A stretch of DNA of 64,000 bases from Calocera cornea HHB12733 (GCA_001632435.1 KV423937.1:1-64000), one strand, 5' to 3'; positions 34,141 to 47,899 are shown, counted from the first letter of the stretch. The notes: generated from the sequence alone by a model not told the origin. Numbers and translations: made by a program.

Positions 34141-35317
34141 AGACAGCCCCAAGCAGGCGCTCGTCGCCAGAGGCAGCGCTGTCGAGGTACCGTGCCTCGT
34201 CCCATCCCACCAACACCCCCAACCTCGTGAGCTAGTTAGACTAGGAACAAGGCAACCTCTATCGGAAAACGAGGCGGCCTGATGCTGATGCGGACGCGGC
34301 CCGCGACACCCACGAGCGACTGACACGTCGGATAGCGTTTGGCGTTCCGCCGTCACCCCGCGGGCCGCGCTCTCCTTGGCTTTCCCCCTCGCTGCGCCTG
34401 TAACACCAGTGACCAGCACTGTAGCGGATACACCTGCACACTCACCGCCCATCCGACACGCTCAGCGTGCGTTGTAGACACTCCGGTGCAGACTAGTCTT
34501 GTCAGGATTTATCTACGCGATCCAACCCCTCGAAGCATACAACACGCGCAGGGAAGGCAGTGCTTCGCTGACCGATCGCCCCGCCGCTGCTTCACTTGGT
34601 GCACCTCCTTCCTCCCCCATCCTACCTGTACAGTCTTATCGCACCACACGTACCAAGTACAATTTGTAGCAGTTTGCTTTCCCGGAAACCGTCAAGCCCG
34701 ACGACCATATGAACCAAGGCAAGATGTACATCTGACAGGACGGGAACGCGATTATGGGCTCTTATCGCGCCGGGTGCCGCGTCGCTGATGCCCAGCGCGC
34801 TTGGCGCGTTCTGCCGCAACGATGGGTGCGGGATCTGCCCGCGGCATCGTCCCCATCCTCCCCATCTGCCGTCCCAAAGACCTTCTGTTGAAAGTGTATT
34901 CCCGCGCTTTCTGCTGGTCGCACACACGAAGGCCCTTCGAAGTGTGTCACGCGACCGTGACATGCTCCTGCTTTCTGTTGCTCGGGCTGCGTCGTGCGCC
35001 GCGGCGCCGCGCAAAGCTCACTGAGCGGCTGGATGTAGAACCTTCTACGGGCTTGCAGGCAGAATGTGCAGCTTGCGCCCTGTTCTCCCTGCCGAATGGA
35101 CCTTCTGCTGCTGCTGCTCGATGCCAAAAGGACCATGGCGACCCTGTACTCTTCGTCCGAACGCAGCTCACTGCACATGGCAGGCCTAGTCAACGACCTC
35201 CAACGAGCTGGAGCCCCGCGCCTTCCCGGAGCACGCCATCGGTGCCCGAAATAAATCTGGCAGCAAGAGAGCACAGACCGCTCCTGTTCTGCCGCTCCAG
35301 CATGGTCCAGCACCGGA

Positions 35318-35405
35318 CGATCGTACCTTTCACCCAGAACGCAGTGGAGTTCACACACCACAGCACTACTTTCAGCAGCCGCGATCGTACCTTCCGCCCA
35401 GAACG
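35318..35405 (+). repeat. 24-nt direct repeat, two copies 64 bp apart
   Basis: Copies at 35318-35341 and 35382-35405 begin CGATCGTACCTT and end CCCAGAACG. They differ at two positions. Confidence 0.7.
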
Positions 35406-36137
35406 TCCTCGTCTGCTATCAGCATCACGGCCTGCATCTCTTTCAACAGCCTGCGTAGTGCTCCAGCATTCTGGGAGACCCGCCAGCCATCAGGAAGTCG
35501 AAGTCGATAGCAGTGTGATGTGATGCGATGTGATTGTGATGTGGAAACGCTCGCTCCATCGTCGGGAGAGTATCGCCCGCTGCTCATTGCAGCCGCTCCT
35601 CATGTCCGAAGCCAAATATAGGCGGACGGCAGCTCTACTTGGCGACCATTCTGCAGCAGCGCCCTCCCAGCGTGCGCTTTGTGGTCGTGGAGCGGCGGGT
35701 CATTGGAGATCATAACATGCTGGTACTCCAACATTACTTGATTATCTATGTTTGCTCCATAATAGTATGACGTTGCTCTTTCCTAGCCCTTCGCCTTAGC
35801 GGCTTGGCAGAACCGTCTGCCACCCCGCACAACCAGCCTCCTAACGCGGAGATCGTTACTGCTCCCAAACGCGTCCCCTCCCCATCCTTCTTCATTAACA
35901 GCAAGACTATGTATAGTAAACCGGTCGACTACGCCGCAGATGCGATGAGTGGAGGCTCCCTTGCCCGCAGAGTACTTGCCGGCATTCCGCCGGATAGATA
36001 AGCCGCGAGTCCTGACTCGGGCAGACGATAAGCGTCCCGCAGTAGTTTCTTTAATCATTATACTTTCAGTTCTTGCACTTTCCGAAAGCGCACGTCGTCC
36101 CTAGCCTTCTGCCAGCCGCTGCATACATAGAGGCAGG

Positions 36138-37742
36138 ATGCAGACCAGTGTGAGCAGAGCGCTCCGCTCCACGGTGTGTCGCCGGGTCGGCGTGGCGACC
36201 TTGACGAAGGCGACGCGCCGGACCCTCTCGCTGTCTACCTTTGCCCGCTCGTCGCCCAGGACCGGCGCTGTCGCTGTCCAGAGCGCTAGGCGGCAGTATG
36301 CGACCACCGTCCCCGACCCGTCGACGCTCCCGGGGCTTGATGTACGCACTCTTCCTGGGATCGGCTGGGACGGCGAGGTGCTGATTTCGGGGGGTAGGCA
36401 AGCAAGCTCAAGGTCACGCCAAACCCGGATCTCAAGACCCCGCCGCCGTCCGACCAGCTGACGTTCGGGACGACGTTCGTGCGTGTGCATGTCACCCATG
36501 TCAAGGGGAGTGATAGGCTGATGATGTTTGGGTAGACGGACCATATGCTGACGATCCCGTGGAACTCTGCCACGGGCTGGGGCGAGCCGCACATCAAGCC
36601 CTGTACGCTCTCCTCCCCATCATATATGCGCATGACTCACCTCAGGCAGTCGGGGACATCCCCATGCACCCCGGGTCCATGGGCATTCACTACGCGATCA
36701 GTGCGTTCGAGGGGATGAAGGCGTACCGCGATGCGAGCGGGCGGGTGACGCTCTTCCGGCCTGACAAGAACATGGCGCGGCTCAACCGGAGTGTGGCGAG
36801 GATCACGATGCCTGTGCGTCTGGCTGCCTTTTGCAGCGCCAGGATGAGACGTGCTGATCTGCTTTATTGGGGTAGACATTCGATGGGGCCGAAATGATCA
36901 CGCTCATCAAGGAGCTTGTGAAGCTCGACGCCCACTGGATCCCCACCGAGCCGGGGCACAGTCTCTACGTGCGGCCTATCATGCGTGCGTCCACGTCGTT
37001 CTTCTCTCCCCTCGGCAGCCGCTGACACCACCCAGTCGGCACCCAGCCCACGCTCTACGTCGGCCCCACGAACGAAGCGCTGCTGTACGTGATCTGCTCG
37101 CCCGTCGGGCCCTACTACAAGACGGCGATCAAGCCCGTCGCGCTGCTCGGGACGGACATGTACACGCGGGCCGCGCCGGGCGGGACGGGCGGATACAAGG
37201 TCGCGGCCAACTACGCGCCCGCGATCGTCCCGCAGCTGGAGGCGGAGGCGGCGGGGTACGACCAGAACCTGTGGCTGCTCGGGCCGGAGCACGTGCTCAC
37301 CGAGGTCGGGAGCATGAACCTCTTCCTGGTGCTCAAGACGAAAGATGGCAAGACCGAGCTCGTCACGCCTGACTTGGCCGATATCATCCTCCCCGGCGTG
37401 ACGCGGGACTCGATCCTCGCGCTCGCGCGGGCGCATGCGAGCGGGGAGGCCAAGATCGCGGGCCTGCCCGCGGACCTCGTCGTCTCCGAGCGCAAGATCA
37501 CCATGGCGGAGGTGAAGGAGGCTGCGGCGGAGGGACGGCTGCTCGAGGTGTTCGGCGCGGGCACGGCCGCCGTTGTCAGCCCCGTGGGCCGCATTGGATG
37601 GGAGGGTAAGGATATCGTGGTCGATTGTGGGAAGGAGGGCGCGGGGCCCGTCACGAGGACGATGCTGAGGGAGATCGAGGGGAGGCAGTATGGGAGGATC
37701 CCGAGTGAATGGGCTGTGGTCGTCCAGGAAGGGACGGAGTAG
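36138..37742 (+). CDS. BAT1: mitochondrial branched-chain amino-acid aminotransferase
   Basis: PLP fold-type IV transaminase for Leu, Ile and Val. Exon 1 (36138-36341) encodes 68 residues rich in Arg, Ser and Ala, a typical mitochondrial presequence. After the first intron it continues ASKLKVTPNPDLK, FGTTFTDHMLTIPW, GWGEPHIKP, MHPGSMGIHYAISAFEGMKA, FRPDKNMARLNRS, TFDGAEMITLIKELVKLD, PGHSLYVRPIMIGTQPTLYV, SPVGPYY, and GGYKVAANYAP, which carries the PLP lysine. The rest (LTEVGSMNLFLV, LPGVTRDSIL, GTAAVVSPVGRI, GRIPSEWAVVV) matches the family to its end. At least six introns. The assignment to the mitochondrial isoform rests on the presequence. Confidence 0.93.
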
Positions 37743-38157
37743 GGCGCTTTCTTTTTCTGTGGTACAAATGCTGCAATCGAAGTGCACGCAGCAGTGGAGG
37801 GACCGTGTTGTGTAATATCTCAATGCAATAGATGTTCAACTCGTAAGGGAAAGAGCGAGGGGGACACGGGAGGGGGGCTTGACATGTTGGGGCATAACCT
37901 AAGGCATATCATTCAACATACGCATGACATTTGCACGACATCAAGCGACATCCCGCGTACTAGTGCACTAGCGTAGCATACGTAGCATATCAGCGCACTG
38001 CGCAAGTATCAAAGCACATCGAGGTGTAATCGATGAAGTAGTAAGAAGAAAGGAGATTGTACGAGTAGCACATCATCAAGGAACAACAACAACACGTCTA
38101 CTATACAGGCCAAGCAGGACGGTTACACAGCGCACACGCAGGGATGAGGCGAGGCGC
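37743..38157. other. convergent 3' intergenic region (BAT1 / histone H3)
   Basis: No gene seen. AT-rich 3' UTR-like sequence with repeated short GTAGCAT/GCATATC words near 37970-37990. Confidence 0.45.
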
Positions 38158-38979
<822 letters not shown>

Positions 38980-39715
38980 TGGAGGGTGGTGCGAAATACG
39001 TGTGCGGGAGGTGGTGGTGGGGGAACAAGATGGGGGGGAATGGGGACGGAGGATGGGCCGGGGCTTAAGAAGCTTTTCGGGGGGGAGCAGCAACAGGGGA
39101 GGGGGGAGGGATGGATGGAAGATGACCAGGACTTGCGAGCGTGTGTGTGTGTGTGGGTGGGCAACGCCCCGGCGGTTTCGCAGGCGGAGGAGCGGCCAGC
39201 CCAATCAGCACCCGCCTGTGCCCGGGGCCGAGCGAGGCTGCGCTTTGCGCTTGGACCACCTCCGCAGACCCACCCCACCCACCACCGCTTCGGCACACCG
39301 ACATGGGACGCCAACACCGCGCCCCCCGAACATGCTCACATCGGAGCCGACGTTCTTCCGCTCAGAGTCGCCACCGCAGGGTCATCGGGTACTTTCCCTC
39401 GTCTGACTGCGCATACATCACTCGCTCTTTGCGAAACGGCTACCATCGTTATGCTTCTGGCTTCTCACATCTCCCCATGGAAGCTGCCAGATCATAAACC
39501 TCAACCATCCTCATATGTAGTGCCATCGACCAACGGCAGGAATGCACCGGCGCGCCAAGCACCAACCACAGGCCAAGATCACCCCTCATTTCCACCGGAA
39601 ACATCCCACTTCCAGACCCACAAAAAGCTCCCACCTAAACGCATGCATTCCCCAAGAGACCACACAATCGCGTAAGACCGATCAATAGCATACAGCTAAC
39701 CCCAGGCTAAACGAC
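38980..39715. other. intergenic region upstream of histone H3
   Basis: About 740 bp, no gene seen. Contains a (GT)n run at about 39148-39165. It presumably holds the H3 promoter and the CWC22 3' UTR. No histone H4 is adjacent. Confidence 0.45.
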
Positions 39716-42543
39716 CTAGCGCCTCCCTCCCCTCCGATCATCCTCGCTCTCATCATCGCTATACCGCCGGCGAGGCTCCCTCCCCCTCTCCCTGTACCGG
39801 TCCCGCTCTCGCTCTCGCTCCCGGCTGTGGTCCCTCCTCCTAGGCGGTGAGTCTGGCGTGCGACTGCGCATGCTCTCGTCGCTGCCCCTCCGCCCATTGC
39901 GCACGCGCGGGGGAGTCTCGTCCCGCCGAGGCAGGCGCGAGCGCTGGTCCCGATCGCGGTCGTAGTCTCGGTCCCGGTCTGAGCGGCGCGGTGGAGGCGT
40001 CGGGCTCCTCTTGGGGGGAGGAGGGGAGTACCGACCGCGAGGTGGGGGAGGACGATCTCTTCCGTATCCACGGTCGCGGTCGTCACGCCCAGCGTCCCGT
40101 CTGGGGGGAGGCGAGCGGTCATCCTCGTCGTCGTACCTCCTCCCTCCGTTCCTGGGTGGGGGCGAGTCTTCCCGCACTCGGCGGGGAGGAGGCGAGCGAT
40201 CGTCCTCTTCGTCGCTGTACTGCCTCCTGCGCTCGCGAGGTGGAGGCGAGTCACGCCGACTGCGGCGTGGGGGGGTACGCGAGCTCTCCTCCGAGTCAGA
40301 CTCAGAGTCGTCAGAGTCCGACTCAGAGTCATCACTGTCCGTGTCGGACGACGATGACTCTTCTTCATTTGCAAGAGCTTGTCGTTGCTCCATGATGAGA
40401 CGAGGAGCATTCTGCAACAAGAGTCAGTACAAGTTCCATGCGACATCAACGGAGAGACGTACTTTCAGGTGTTCACGCATCTTCTCCGTCACGATACCCA
40501 GCCCAATGCTCGTAAAGTAGTTGATCGAGAACCTGGTGTTCTTCGGGTTGTCCACAGGGAACATCGCCTGGAAGAACTGCTGCATCGTCACGTCGTCGAA
40601 CCGCTCCGCGAGCTTCTTCAGCCCGAGCGCCTCGCTCATCTCCTGCAGAAGGATCTTGATGAAGATACGGCTCGAGCTGGTCGTGTCGTCCTCGTTCATC
40701 TTGACGACGCTGAAGACAGCCCAGGAGATGGCGTCGGTCGCGAGCAGGTGGCCGAAGAACCTCGCGATGTTGCGGAGGCGGTTCGTCTCGTACCGATGGA
40801 TCGTCTCGTAGTAGGTTTGGAAGGCGAGTTCGAAGGACTCGCACCATACCCGGTTGATTTTGCAGAAGCGCTCGCCGATGAGCCCATAGAAGCTTGAGTA
40901 TGAGCGCTCCTGCGAGCAACACTCGATGATCATGTTGCAGAGTTCAATCTATGCCGACTTTAGCCAAGTGCTTCCGACGCTCAAGTCATGAATGAACGCA
41001 CCTCCTGGCCCTCCTCAATGTTGACCTTCATCAACTTATGCACGGCTTCTTCGTAGCTCAGCGCATTCATGATAGTCAAGTAGATGACCCTGCGCAGGTT
41101 GACGAGGTTCGTTCCAGTCCGGTCCTCGATGCCCTCCTTGTCCGGAACAGCCTCCTCAGCCTCCTCATCCTCGTCCTCATCTTCGTCACTGTCACCCTCC
41201 TCCTCGGAGTCGTCCTCTCCAAGAATCTCGGCTTTGATCTCCTTGTATTTTTCCTCGTTTTCGAGATAGTTGGGGTCGAACTTGAAGACATCTGTCACGC
41301 ATATAAGTACAGGTAAGGTCACTGCAGCGCACATGGACTTACTAAGACCCTCCTGAATCGGCAAATCGTCATCCAGCATGATCTCGTGTGTGATCTGCTC
41401 GCTCTCCTCCACCAGATCCAGTCCCTCCGCCAGAATCGGGTTGTCCTTGTACTTGTCCTTCCGCACCTGGAACAGCACCTCGATCATATACTGCACCCGC
41501 TTGTCGATCTTGCCCTCGTGCAGGACCGCGCGGAACCGCTCAAACACGCTGTTATTCGCCCTCGGCGCCGCGTCGGCCAGGAAAGCGCCGACCTCGCGCA
41601 TGAGCCCGACAGCGATCTCGACGCTGTCGTCTGTCGGGCGCTCGAGCAGGAGATACAGCATCTGCAGGGCGATGAAGTCGTGGACAACCTGCTGGTTGAC
41701 GAGGTGCGCGAGGAACATCGTGGTGGAGAGGCAAATGGCCTTGTCGTTTCGCTTGAAGGCGCGGCGGAACTGGCTCAGCAGGCGGTAGATGAGCAGCTCG
41801 CCGACTTGCGGGAGCTTGGTGTTGATGATGGCGACGAGGGCGGCGAAGACGGGGGTGAAGGGCAGGGACGCCGCCTGAGCCTTCATGATGCTCCTGCAGA
41901 AGAGGCCGCGGCCACGAATGAGGTTCTCCGCAAAGAGCTCGGGCACGACGTTCTTGATATTTGCCACGTTGACTCGGTTGACGATACCGGTGATGCTCTT
42001 CCTGAGCGCGTCCCACGACAGCCGCTGGTACTCCGCACTGCTCTTGTCCTGCGCCGCGGCAGCCTGCAGCGCCCTCAACCTCGCCGGTGGCATATACACG
42101 CCCCCGGAGCGACTGGCGAGAAGCTTTTGGAACTCGGCCTGGGCGTCGAACCCATCGTCCCTCTTCGCGACCTGCATCTCCTTTCCGTTCCCGGTCTGAA
42201 GCTCGCGTTCTGCCTGCTGGATGGCGAGCGCGCGTTCCCGCTCGCGTCGTCGTACAGGATCAGAGTCCATGACCCGGGGCACATCTATATGTACGCCGCG
42301 GGTCTGGGGGGAGGAGGGCCGGGGGCTGCGAGAGCGAGAACGCCGGCGCCTACTCATGGGCGGCTCATCCCTTGATGGGGAAGGTGTTGACCTGCAAATC
42401 CGAGTTGCGCAGTCAGCATCGTGGTGGCAGCACGGCATAGATAAGAGGAAAGGGGAGGAGGGGGAGAGGAGTCCGCACCGTTTGCGCTTGAGCGCGGTGG
42501 CCTCTGGCCGGTCATCCATGTGTCGGACAGCGACGTCGGCCAT
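39716..42543 (-). CDS. CWC22: pre-mRNA splicing factor CWC22
   Basis: Spliceosomal MIF4G protein that recruits eIF4A3 to the exon-junction complex. Start MADVAVRHMDDRPEA at 42543. An intron at 42392-42478 is followed by a short RS stretch (SRRRRSRSRSPRPSS). The MIF4G core begins about residue 110 (QRLSWDALRKSITGIVNR, NIKNVVPELFAENLIRGRG, VFAALVAIINTKLPQVGELL). The EEGLNVFKFDPNYLENEEKY box is joined by an intron at about 41292. An acidic run (EEEGDSDEDEDEDEE) leads to the MA3 domain (TGTNLVNLRRVIYLTIMNAL, CCSQERSYSSFYGLIGERFC). The C-terminal 200 residues are RS/DR/PPP-rich. About 830 residues, normal for the family. Tandem to REV1, 314 bp downstream of its stop. Confidence 0.93.
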
Positions 42544-42857
42544 GGCACGTTTGTAGGTGAATCGACAGCTAAACGCCCGCCGCGTTGGTGACTTCACCGC
42601 GCAAAGGCGGGTGGCGAGCGGAACCAATTTGGGGAGCTGATGTTTAGGGCAGGTCCACAGCTCACGGATCGGGCGCTCGGCCTTCTTGCGCGCTAGACGC
42701 GCATTCCCGATCTGACGCTCCAAGAACGTACGCAACGCAAGCCAGGAGCAATACGACAATGCATAAGTAAATGGCTGTTACTACAATAATATTGCAGAGG
42801 TTCAAAAGAGCTACACATCACTAGGAAGATGCTAGTGTATAGACAGTCCCGGAAAAA
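42544..42857. other. REV1-CWC22 intergenic region
   Basis: Upstream of CWC22 and downstream of REV1. The frame continuing 5' of the CWC22 ATG is open but low-quality. No other gene seen. Confidence 0.4.
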
Positions 42858-45800
42858 TCAATCCAAGCTCAGCTTCCCACCAAACCGGTTCCTCACAACA
42901 TCATCCAAGCTGCGCTTCACGCCCCTAAATGCCTCCCACCACGCTCTTCCAGCACCTTTGCCAACGCTGGCATCCCATCTCGCCTCGCACAGATGCTTCC
43001 ACCACTGCATCACCACCACCGCCTTCTCCATCCCCACATCCGTGTCCACACACTTGACCAGAAAGTCTCCAATCCGCTTCAGGTCCTTATCATGCGGGCC
43101 CGAGTCGACGCCGGCTAAGAACCACTTCTCGATCAGATCGCGGATGGCGGGTGTCTCCGTGGCTTTGCTCAGGGCGGGCTCGGCCGCGAAGTTCGCTGTG
43201 TAGACGGGCCTCCGGCGCGGACCAACAGAGGGCGACCGGGACTCCCGCACCGGCTTCACCGCTTTCGTGGCCACGGATCGCGGTGGAAGGTGCAGCACAC
43301 TGCGTTGAGCGGCCAGCTGCTCGCGCTGGAGATCCCCCGGAAGTGCGCGGAACACGTCCGGGTCGATCTGCAGCTCCTGCAGCTCCTCATCCGTGATCTC
43401 CATCTGCAGCAGCGGTGCAGGCTCGCGCTTCTTGAAGATCGAGTACTTCACATTTAGCGGGGCAGCCCCACCGCGCCTCGGAGCCAGCTGGCGGGTGATG
43501 TGTTTCACACCCGGCGGACTTCGGACAGCCTTCGACGGAGAACGAACTTCCGAGGGCCCAGCTTGAGGAGGCTCAATTTTCGGCCGGACACGAGTGCGCG
43601 CGTATTCCGCCTCCAGCTCCGCTCGGATATCTGCCGGTAACGCTTCCAGCACCGATTGGTCCACTTGAGTGAACGATGGTAAGTCGTAACCATGAACCGG
43701 TGGAGCAACCATCTCTTGTTCTTCCGGGGCAAGCGTCTGCTTCTGGTCGATCTCCATGGTTACAGGATCATCCATCAGCGATTCCACAGGCTTGGGCACC
43801 TCTGTGCCGTCGACCGCCATCCGCTGTGCTTGCTTCGACACCGGCTCAGTGACAGCGTCAGATACGTCGCGGGCTCGCTTCGACGGGCTCGGAACCTTCT
43901 GGAAAGCCAATATACCCTGGCCAGCACCAGTCGGGGCATCACCTCCTAGCCCACCTTCCAGCTTCTGGATCTGGATGCCCAGCCCGCGCAACTCTCGAGA
44001 ATCGAAGCCAAAGCTTTTGAGAAGCTTCCAAGCTTCTTCACCGATGAGGTCCGCATCGTCTGTCGCAAAGCCGCCTTTGGCACTGATGGGCGTCGATTTG
44101 CTGAAGCTGTCGCAGATGCCGTGCCCCATGAACTTTGGCGCCTCGATGGGAGCGTCCGGATGTCGCTTCATGACTTTCAACGTCATGAGACGGCCCTTCA
44201 TGTTGACGTTTTTCAGGCGGCGAGCGACCTCTCGACTCAGATCCCGGACAAACCGCTCTGCTTGCTCATCAGTTTCGAAACGGATGCCATACTGAATTCA
44301 CGAGTCAGCTCTGCACTGATCTATAAACAAATTCTACGTACATTGACCTCAGCAGAGACAGACTTTCTCTGCTTATGGGATTCCAGCTGTGCATTGTCGA
44401 TGCCTCGGGTAGCACTGAACAGTTTCTCTCCCATCTTGGGTCCAAACAACTTCTGCAGGGTCGCCTTTGGCTGTTTAGCCAATTCGCCGACCTTCGTAAT
44501 GCCAAGGTTGCTCTCCATCTTGTCCCGAATACTCCACCCCACGCCGTGAAGGTCGTCAATGTCGAGATCTTCCAACAGCGCCGAAACATCCTCAGAAATC
44601 AGATGATATGATCCGGCTGGCTTCGCCTTTCGCGTAGCTAGCCGGGCAAGGAGAATGTTATGAGAGGCGCCGATGCTAACTATCCCGATCATCAGCTCAA
44701 GGCCCCAAGGTGAAGATAGGGGCGTACTCTCGCATCCAGTAGACTTCCGTACGTCGTCGCGGATTGCCTCTGCTAGCTCCTTTACGTAGTCCACTGTTTT
44801 GCACTCTCCATCTGCGCGGGGCGCAAGACGGGCGCGAGCGATAGCATTGCTCACATCTACCAGCGCCTCATCGACAGAAACGGCCTGCACGTCATCGGCA
44901 TGCGCCATAAGGATTGTGTAGAATTGAAGCGAGAAATCCTTGTACCTGGGTTCTGTCAGTGGCATGTGACAACAAAGAGCGCGGGCTCACTTTTCAAACT
45001 CATATGGAACGGTTTCTACTTCTGGACACAATTGTCGCGCCTGACCCAAGCTGTGCGGGATGAGGGGCTGACCGTACAATCAATCACGCATAACGTACCT
45101 CATGCCGTTCTTGATGCCGAACTTGCGCGCCTCGTAACTGGCGCTCGCAACCTCGCTGGTACTGGACACTGATTTCCCACCACGTTGCACAGCAGCCCGA
45201 CCCTGTGAATGACACACGACCACGGGTCTTCCCTTCAGATGGGGTCGATCGATAAGGCTAGCGGCGACAAAGAAGGAGTCGAAGTCGCAGTGCATGATCA
45301 CACGGTCCTCTGGCCGAACCCGCCCTTTGCCGTCAACTCGGGCTTTGCCCTCTGGCAGCACGTGGCCGGCCATGGACACGCCTCTATCTGGTCCATCTTG
45401 TCTTTCACGAGACCTATCATCCTCGACCTTTGCCTGGGCCTTCGCTACCAGCTCCTTGAGTTCGGCTTTCCACGTGCTGAGATGGTGTAGCCGAGACTGC
45501 TTATAGAAACCTTCGATGAAGTCCGCCCCTTTCGCCGAGGTGTGTTCTGCAGCCCATCCAGGGTTCATCATTAGCCGAGCCGCATTGGGATTGGATTCAT
45601 GCGCGGCGTATGCGGGGATGTGGGTCGCTGCCTCATATGTGACTGGATCCGTAGAATAGACCACCGTTGTGGTTGGGGACTTCTTGTTGGGGCTGTCGGT
45701 CGTTTTCGTAATCGCGACGAACGGCGAGTCCGAAATTGGCCGCCGCGGTTTTGTGGGCGTTTGTGGTCCAGATAGGGCATCTAGTAGATCGATCTTCGTA

Positions 45801-46980
45801 TCATTAGCATCGTCGGTGACCGGTCCAGCGGACAATTGTGGAGCGGCTTCGATATGAGTATCAACCATGCTGGACGGCGCAATCGGGACAGTCGTGGGTG
45901 ACGTGGGTACCGACCGAGTTTCACAGTCAGCAGCAGAGCCAGATGTAACGGGAGGCGAGCGATCGACCGGCGGTTCCGTGAGCAATTCAAGCGTCATTGA
46001 GGAGCGCGCCGGAGGCTTGACATGTTCCCGCTTCGGAGATACAGGCGCTGGACTCTGCTGAGCCGCCCGTCTTGTTTGGGTTTGGAATCCTTCAAACAAG
46101 CTCTTCTGTGCCGTGCGAACCCCCTGAGCCTCATCCACGCGGTCCAACCCGCTCGCATGGAGAATGAAGTCACGCCAGTTGAGCAACCTGCCGGCCTCAA
46201 CACTCCTCGTGATCCATTCAGGTGTCACAATTTTCATGTGTTTGAAGTCCAACACCTTTGCCGGCGTCAAGTTGGATGCAACGACATGAGTGCTACATAA
46301 CGATGAGATGAAATTAGCGTGAGGACTCCGCGTGGCAACGGCGAAGTAACGGAGACGCACACAAGCCCTTTCTTATCGAGATAAGCGTGATAGGTGCCAC
46401 CATGTTGCGTGATCATCGCTCGGAGGACTTGCACAGACGGCACAGTAAATCCATTGATCTGGTGACGTAGAGTCAGCACATTGGTCGTGTTCTTTGGTAG
46501 ACGTGGGAGAAGACGCACGTGGATGGCTAGACCCCTAAAGATCTTTGGTTTCCCCGCGACCACAGCTTCCTCGTCTTGCTCTTCAATCTCGCTATTCTGG
46601 ACTTGAAGCTTTGCCCGTTTTCTCCTCATGTAATCTCCCCATCCGCTGAACTTGCTCGCGCCATATGTATCAGAGTCGAGGTAGGTTGCTGCCTCTTCTT
46701 CTTCTCCATTGAGATGAAGAATGGATTTCAGAGATCCATATCCACCGTTGAAGAAGTTCTCATTTAGGGGACTTGGACTACGAGGAGGCGAGGGTGATCG
46801 GGATCGAGATCGGGATCGTTTCACCCCTCTCGGTGGCCCTCCCGCGGGGATGGGAACGAGCTGGGCGAGGTCGTCGGCTGGCGCGTCTCCCGGCAACACG
46901 GCTCTGGCAAGGGCTTCGAGGAAGGTGGGGTCATCCGAGCCGAACAGGTCGGAAGACTGCGAAGGCATCTCGTCTGCCAT
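42858..46980 (-). CDS. REV1: translesion DNA polymerase REV1
   Basis: Y-family dCMP transferase and polymerase-switching scaffold in the nucleus. Start MADEMPSQSSDLFGSDD (46980; an in-frame Met 12 codons earlier is possible). N-terminal RS-rich stretch, then a BRCT domain (FTVPSVQVLRAMITQHGGTY and THVVASNLTPAKV), a disordered linker of about 200 residues, and the polymerase domain: VIMHCDFDSFFVAASL (catalytic Asp-x-Asp), the EVASASYEARKFGIKNGM finger motif, SVDEALVDVS (catalytic Asp-Glu), and LEDLDIDDLHGVGWSIRDKM. After the little-finger domain come two ubiquitin-binding motif candidates with core ALPADIRAEL and ALPGDLQREQL. The C-terminal domain (HDKDLKRIGDFLVKCVDTDV, WKHLCEAR) follows, the docking site for other polymerases. 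About 1300 residues. Confidence 0.93.
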
Positions 46981-47856
46981 CCTCCCCGGACCTAGCAGAC
47001 GGCGTGTCGTGAGCAAGCATGCATGTGGTGTCGCAGAGCAAGCACGTCGAGGTCCGTACGCGACGCCGACGATGACTGTACGTAAGGGACGTGGAGTGGC
47101 GGTCAGGGACAGTGATACAAACAGTCGCTGGCGGCAAGCTAAAATTTCAGAGGTGGTCTTCCTCCGCTCACCATCTCTTGGTTACTGGGATATTGATCGC
47201 CGACGGCAACAATAAAACTCGGCACAAAAGCTAATATTAGACCTATCCGGGATCTGGCTACGTCGAAGGTTCCCGATCTCGGCCCAAGACGCGTGGGCTG
47301 GCTCTGCGACGTGCAGCCGAAGAGGACGCGTCTTTTACATGTTTTGCTGAATTCGAACGGGAACGTCTCCCACTCCGGCAATAACCTTCCAACGTTGTCG
47401 GTACTTCGCCGGCGGCAGTTGAAATGCGGTAGAAACACTCTTCGTCTTTGGGATGACGCATATGGCACACCATGCTACTTCGTACCCTTGAACGTGGTGT
47501 CCGGCTTTATGTCCTCCTGCCTCCTGCGGCTTCGCATCGAGGTGTTTGCCGCAGTCAACACCCACTTATCACCTGTTTGCCGCCCGCTGATGTCTGCTGA
47601 TATTGAGTCACGCCAATGGTAAGCTGTATGCGCCAGCCACTTGCTCGCCTCCTCTGTCGGACAGTCGTTTGCTTAGAGAAATCTTGCGGATCTCCACTGG
47701 CGGACTTCTGGCAACTTCCCAGTCCGGCTATCCGATTCGAACCCTGAAAACGGTGATCCCTACCTTCTCTTTTGGGCATATTCTCTCCTCGCACTTTGCG
47801 GCATGCTGTCTCTGCCACCGCTGACGGCTTACTGGTGTCTGAGGTGTCGTAACCAC

Positions 47857-47899
47857 GCAACAGCCCCTAATTCTCGGAAGCTGAGAATTGGGGCATTGC
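47857..47899. repeat. long imperfect inverted repeat
   Basis: Arms 47857-47875 and 47883-47899. The inner 12-13 bp (GCCCCTAATTCTC / GAGAATTGGGGC) pair with a single-base bulge, and the outer GCAA/TTGC also pair. It lies about 200 bp upstream of the GH26-like copy 1 ATG. Confidence 0.6.

Larger units (their letters stand above)
33157..36137. other. 3-kb stretch with no supportable gene
   Basis: The longest gene-free stretch. It contains a G homopolymer (about 33409-33422) with preceding GGCGAGGC units. There are open frames of 120-240 codons on both strands that overlap each other, lack domain logic and have no coherent splice pattern. Also a strong hairpin (34109-34140) and a 24-nt direct repeat (35318/35382). 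Could be long promoters, a non-coding RNA, or decayed repeats. Confidence 0.4.

Noticed and set aside
33663..35523. Genes on either strand in the gene-free stretch
   Set aside because: Overlapping low-quality frames of up to 240 codons on both strands, no domains, no consistent splice pattern.
41386..42375. 329-codon plus-strand frame over CWC22
   Set aside because: Mirror frame rich in Leu/Asp/Glu without domain logic; CWC22 is clear on the minus strand.
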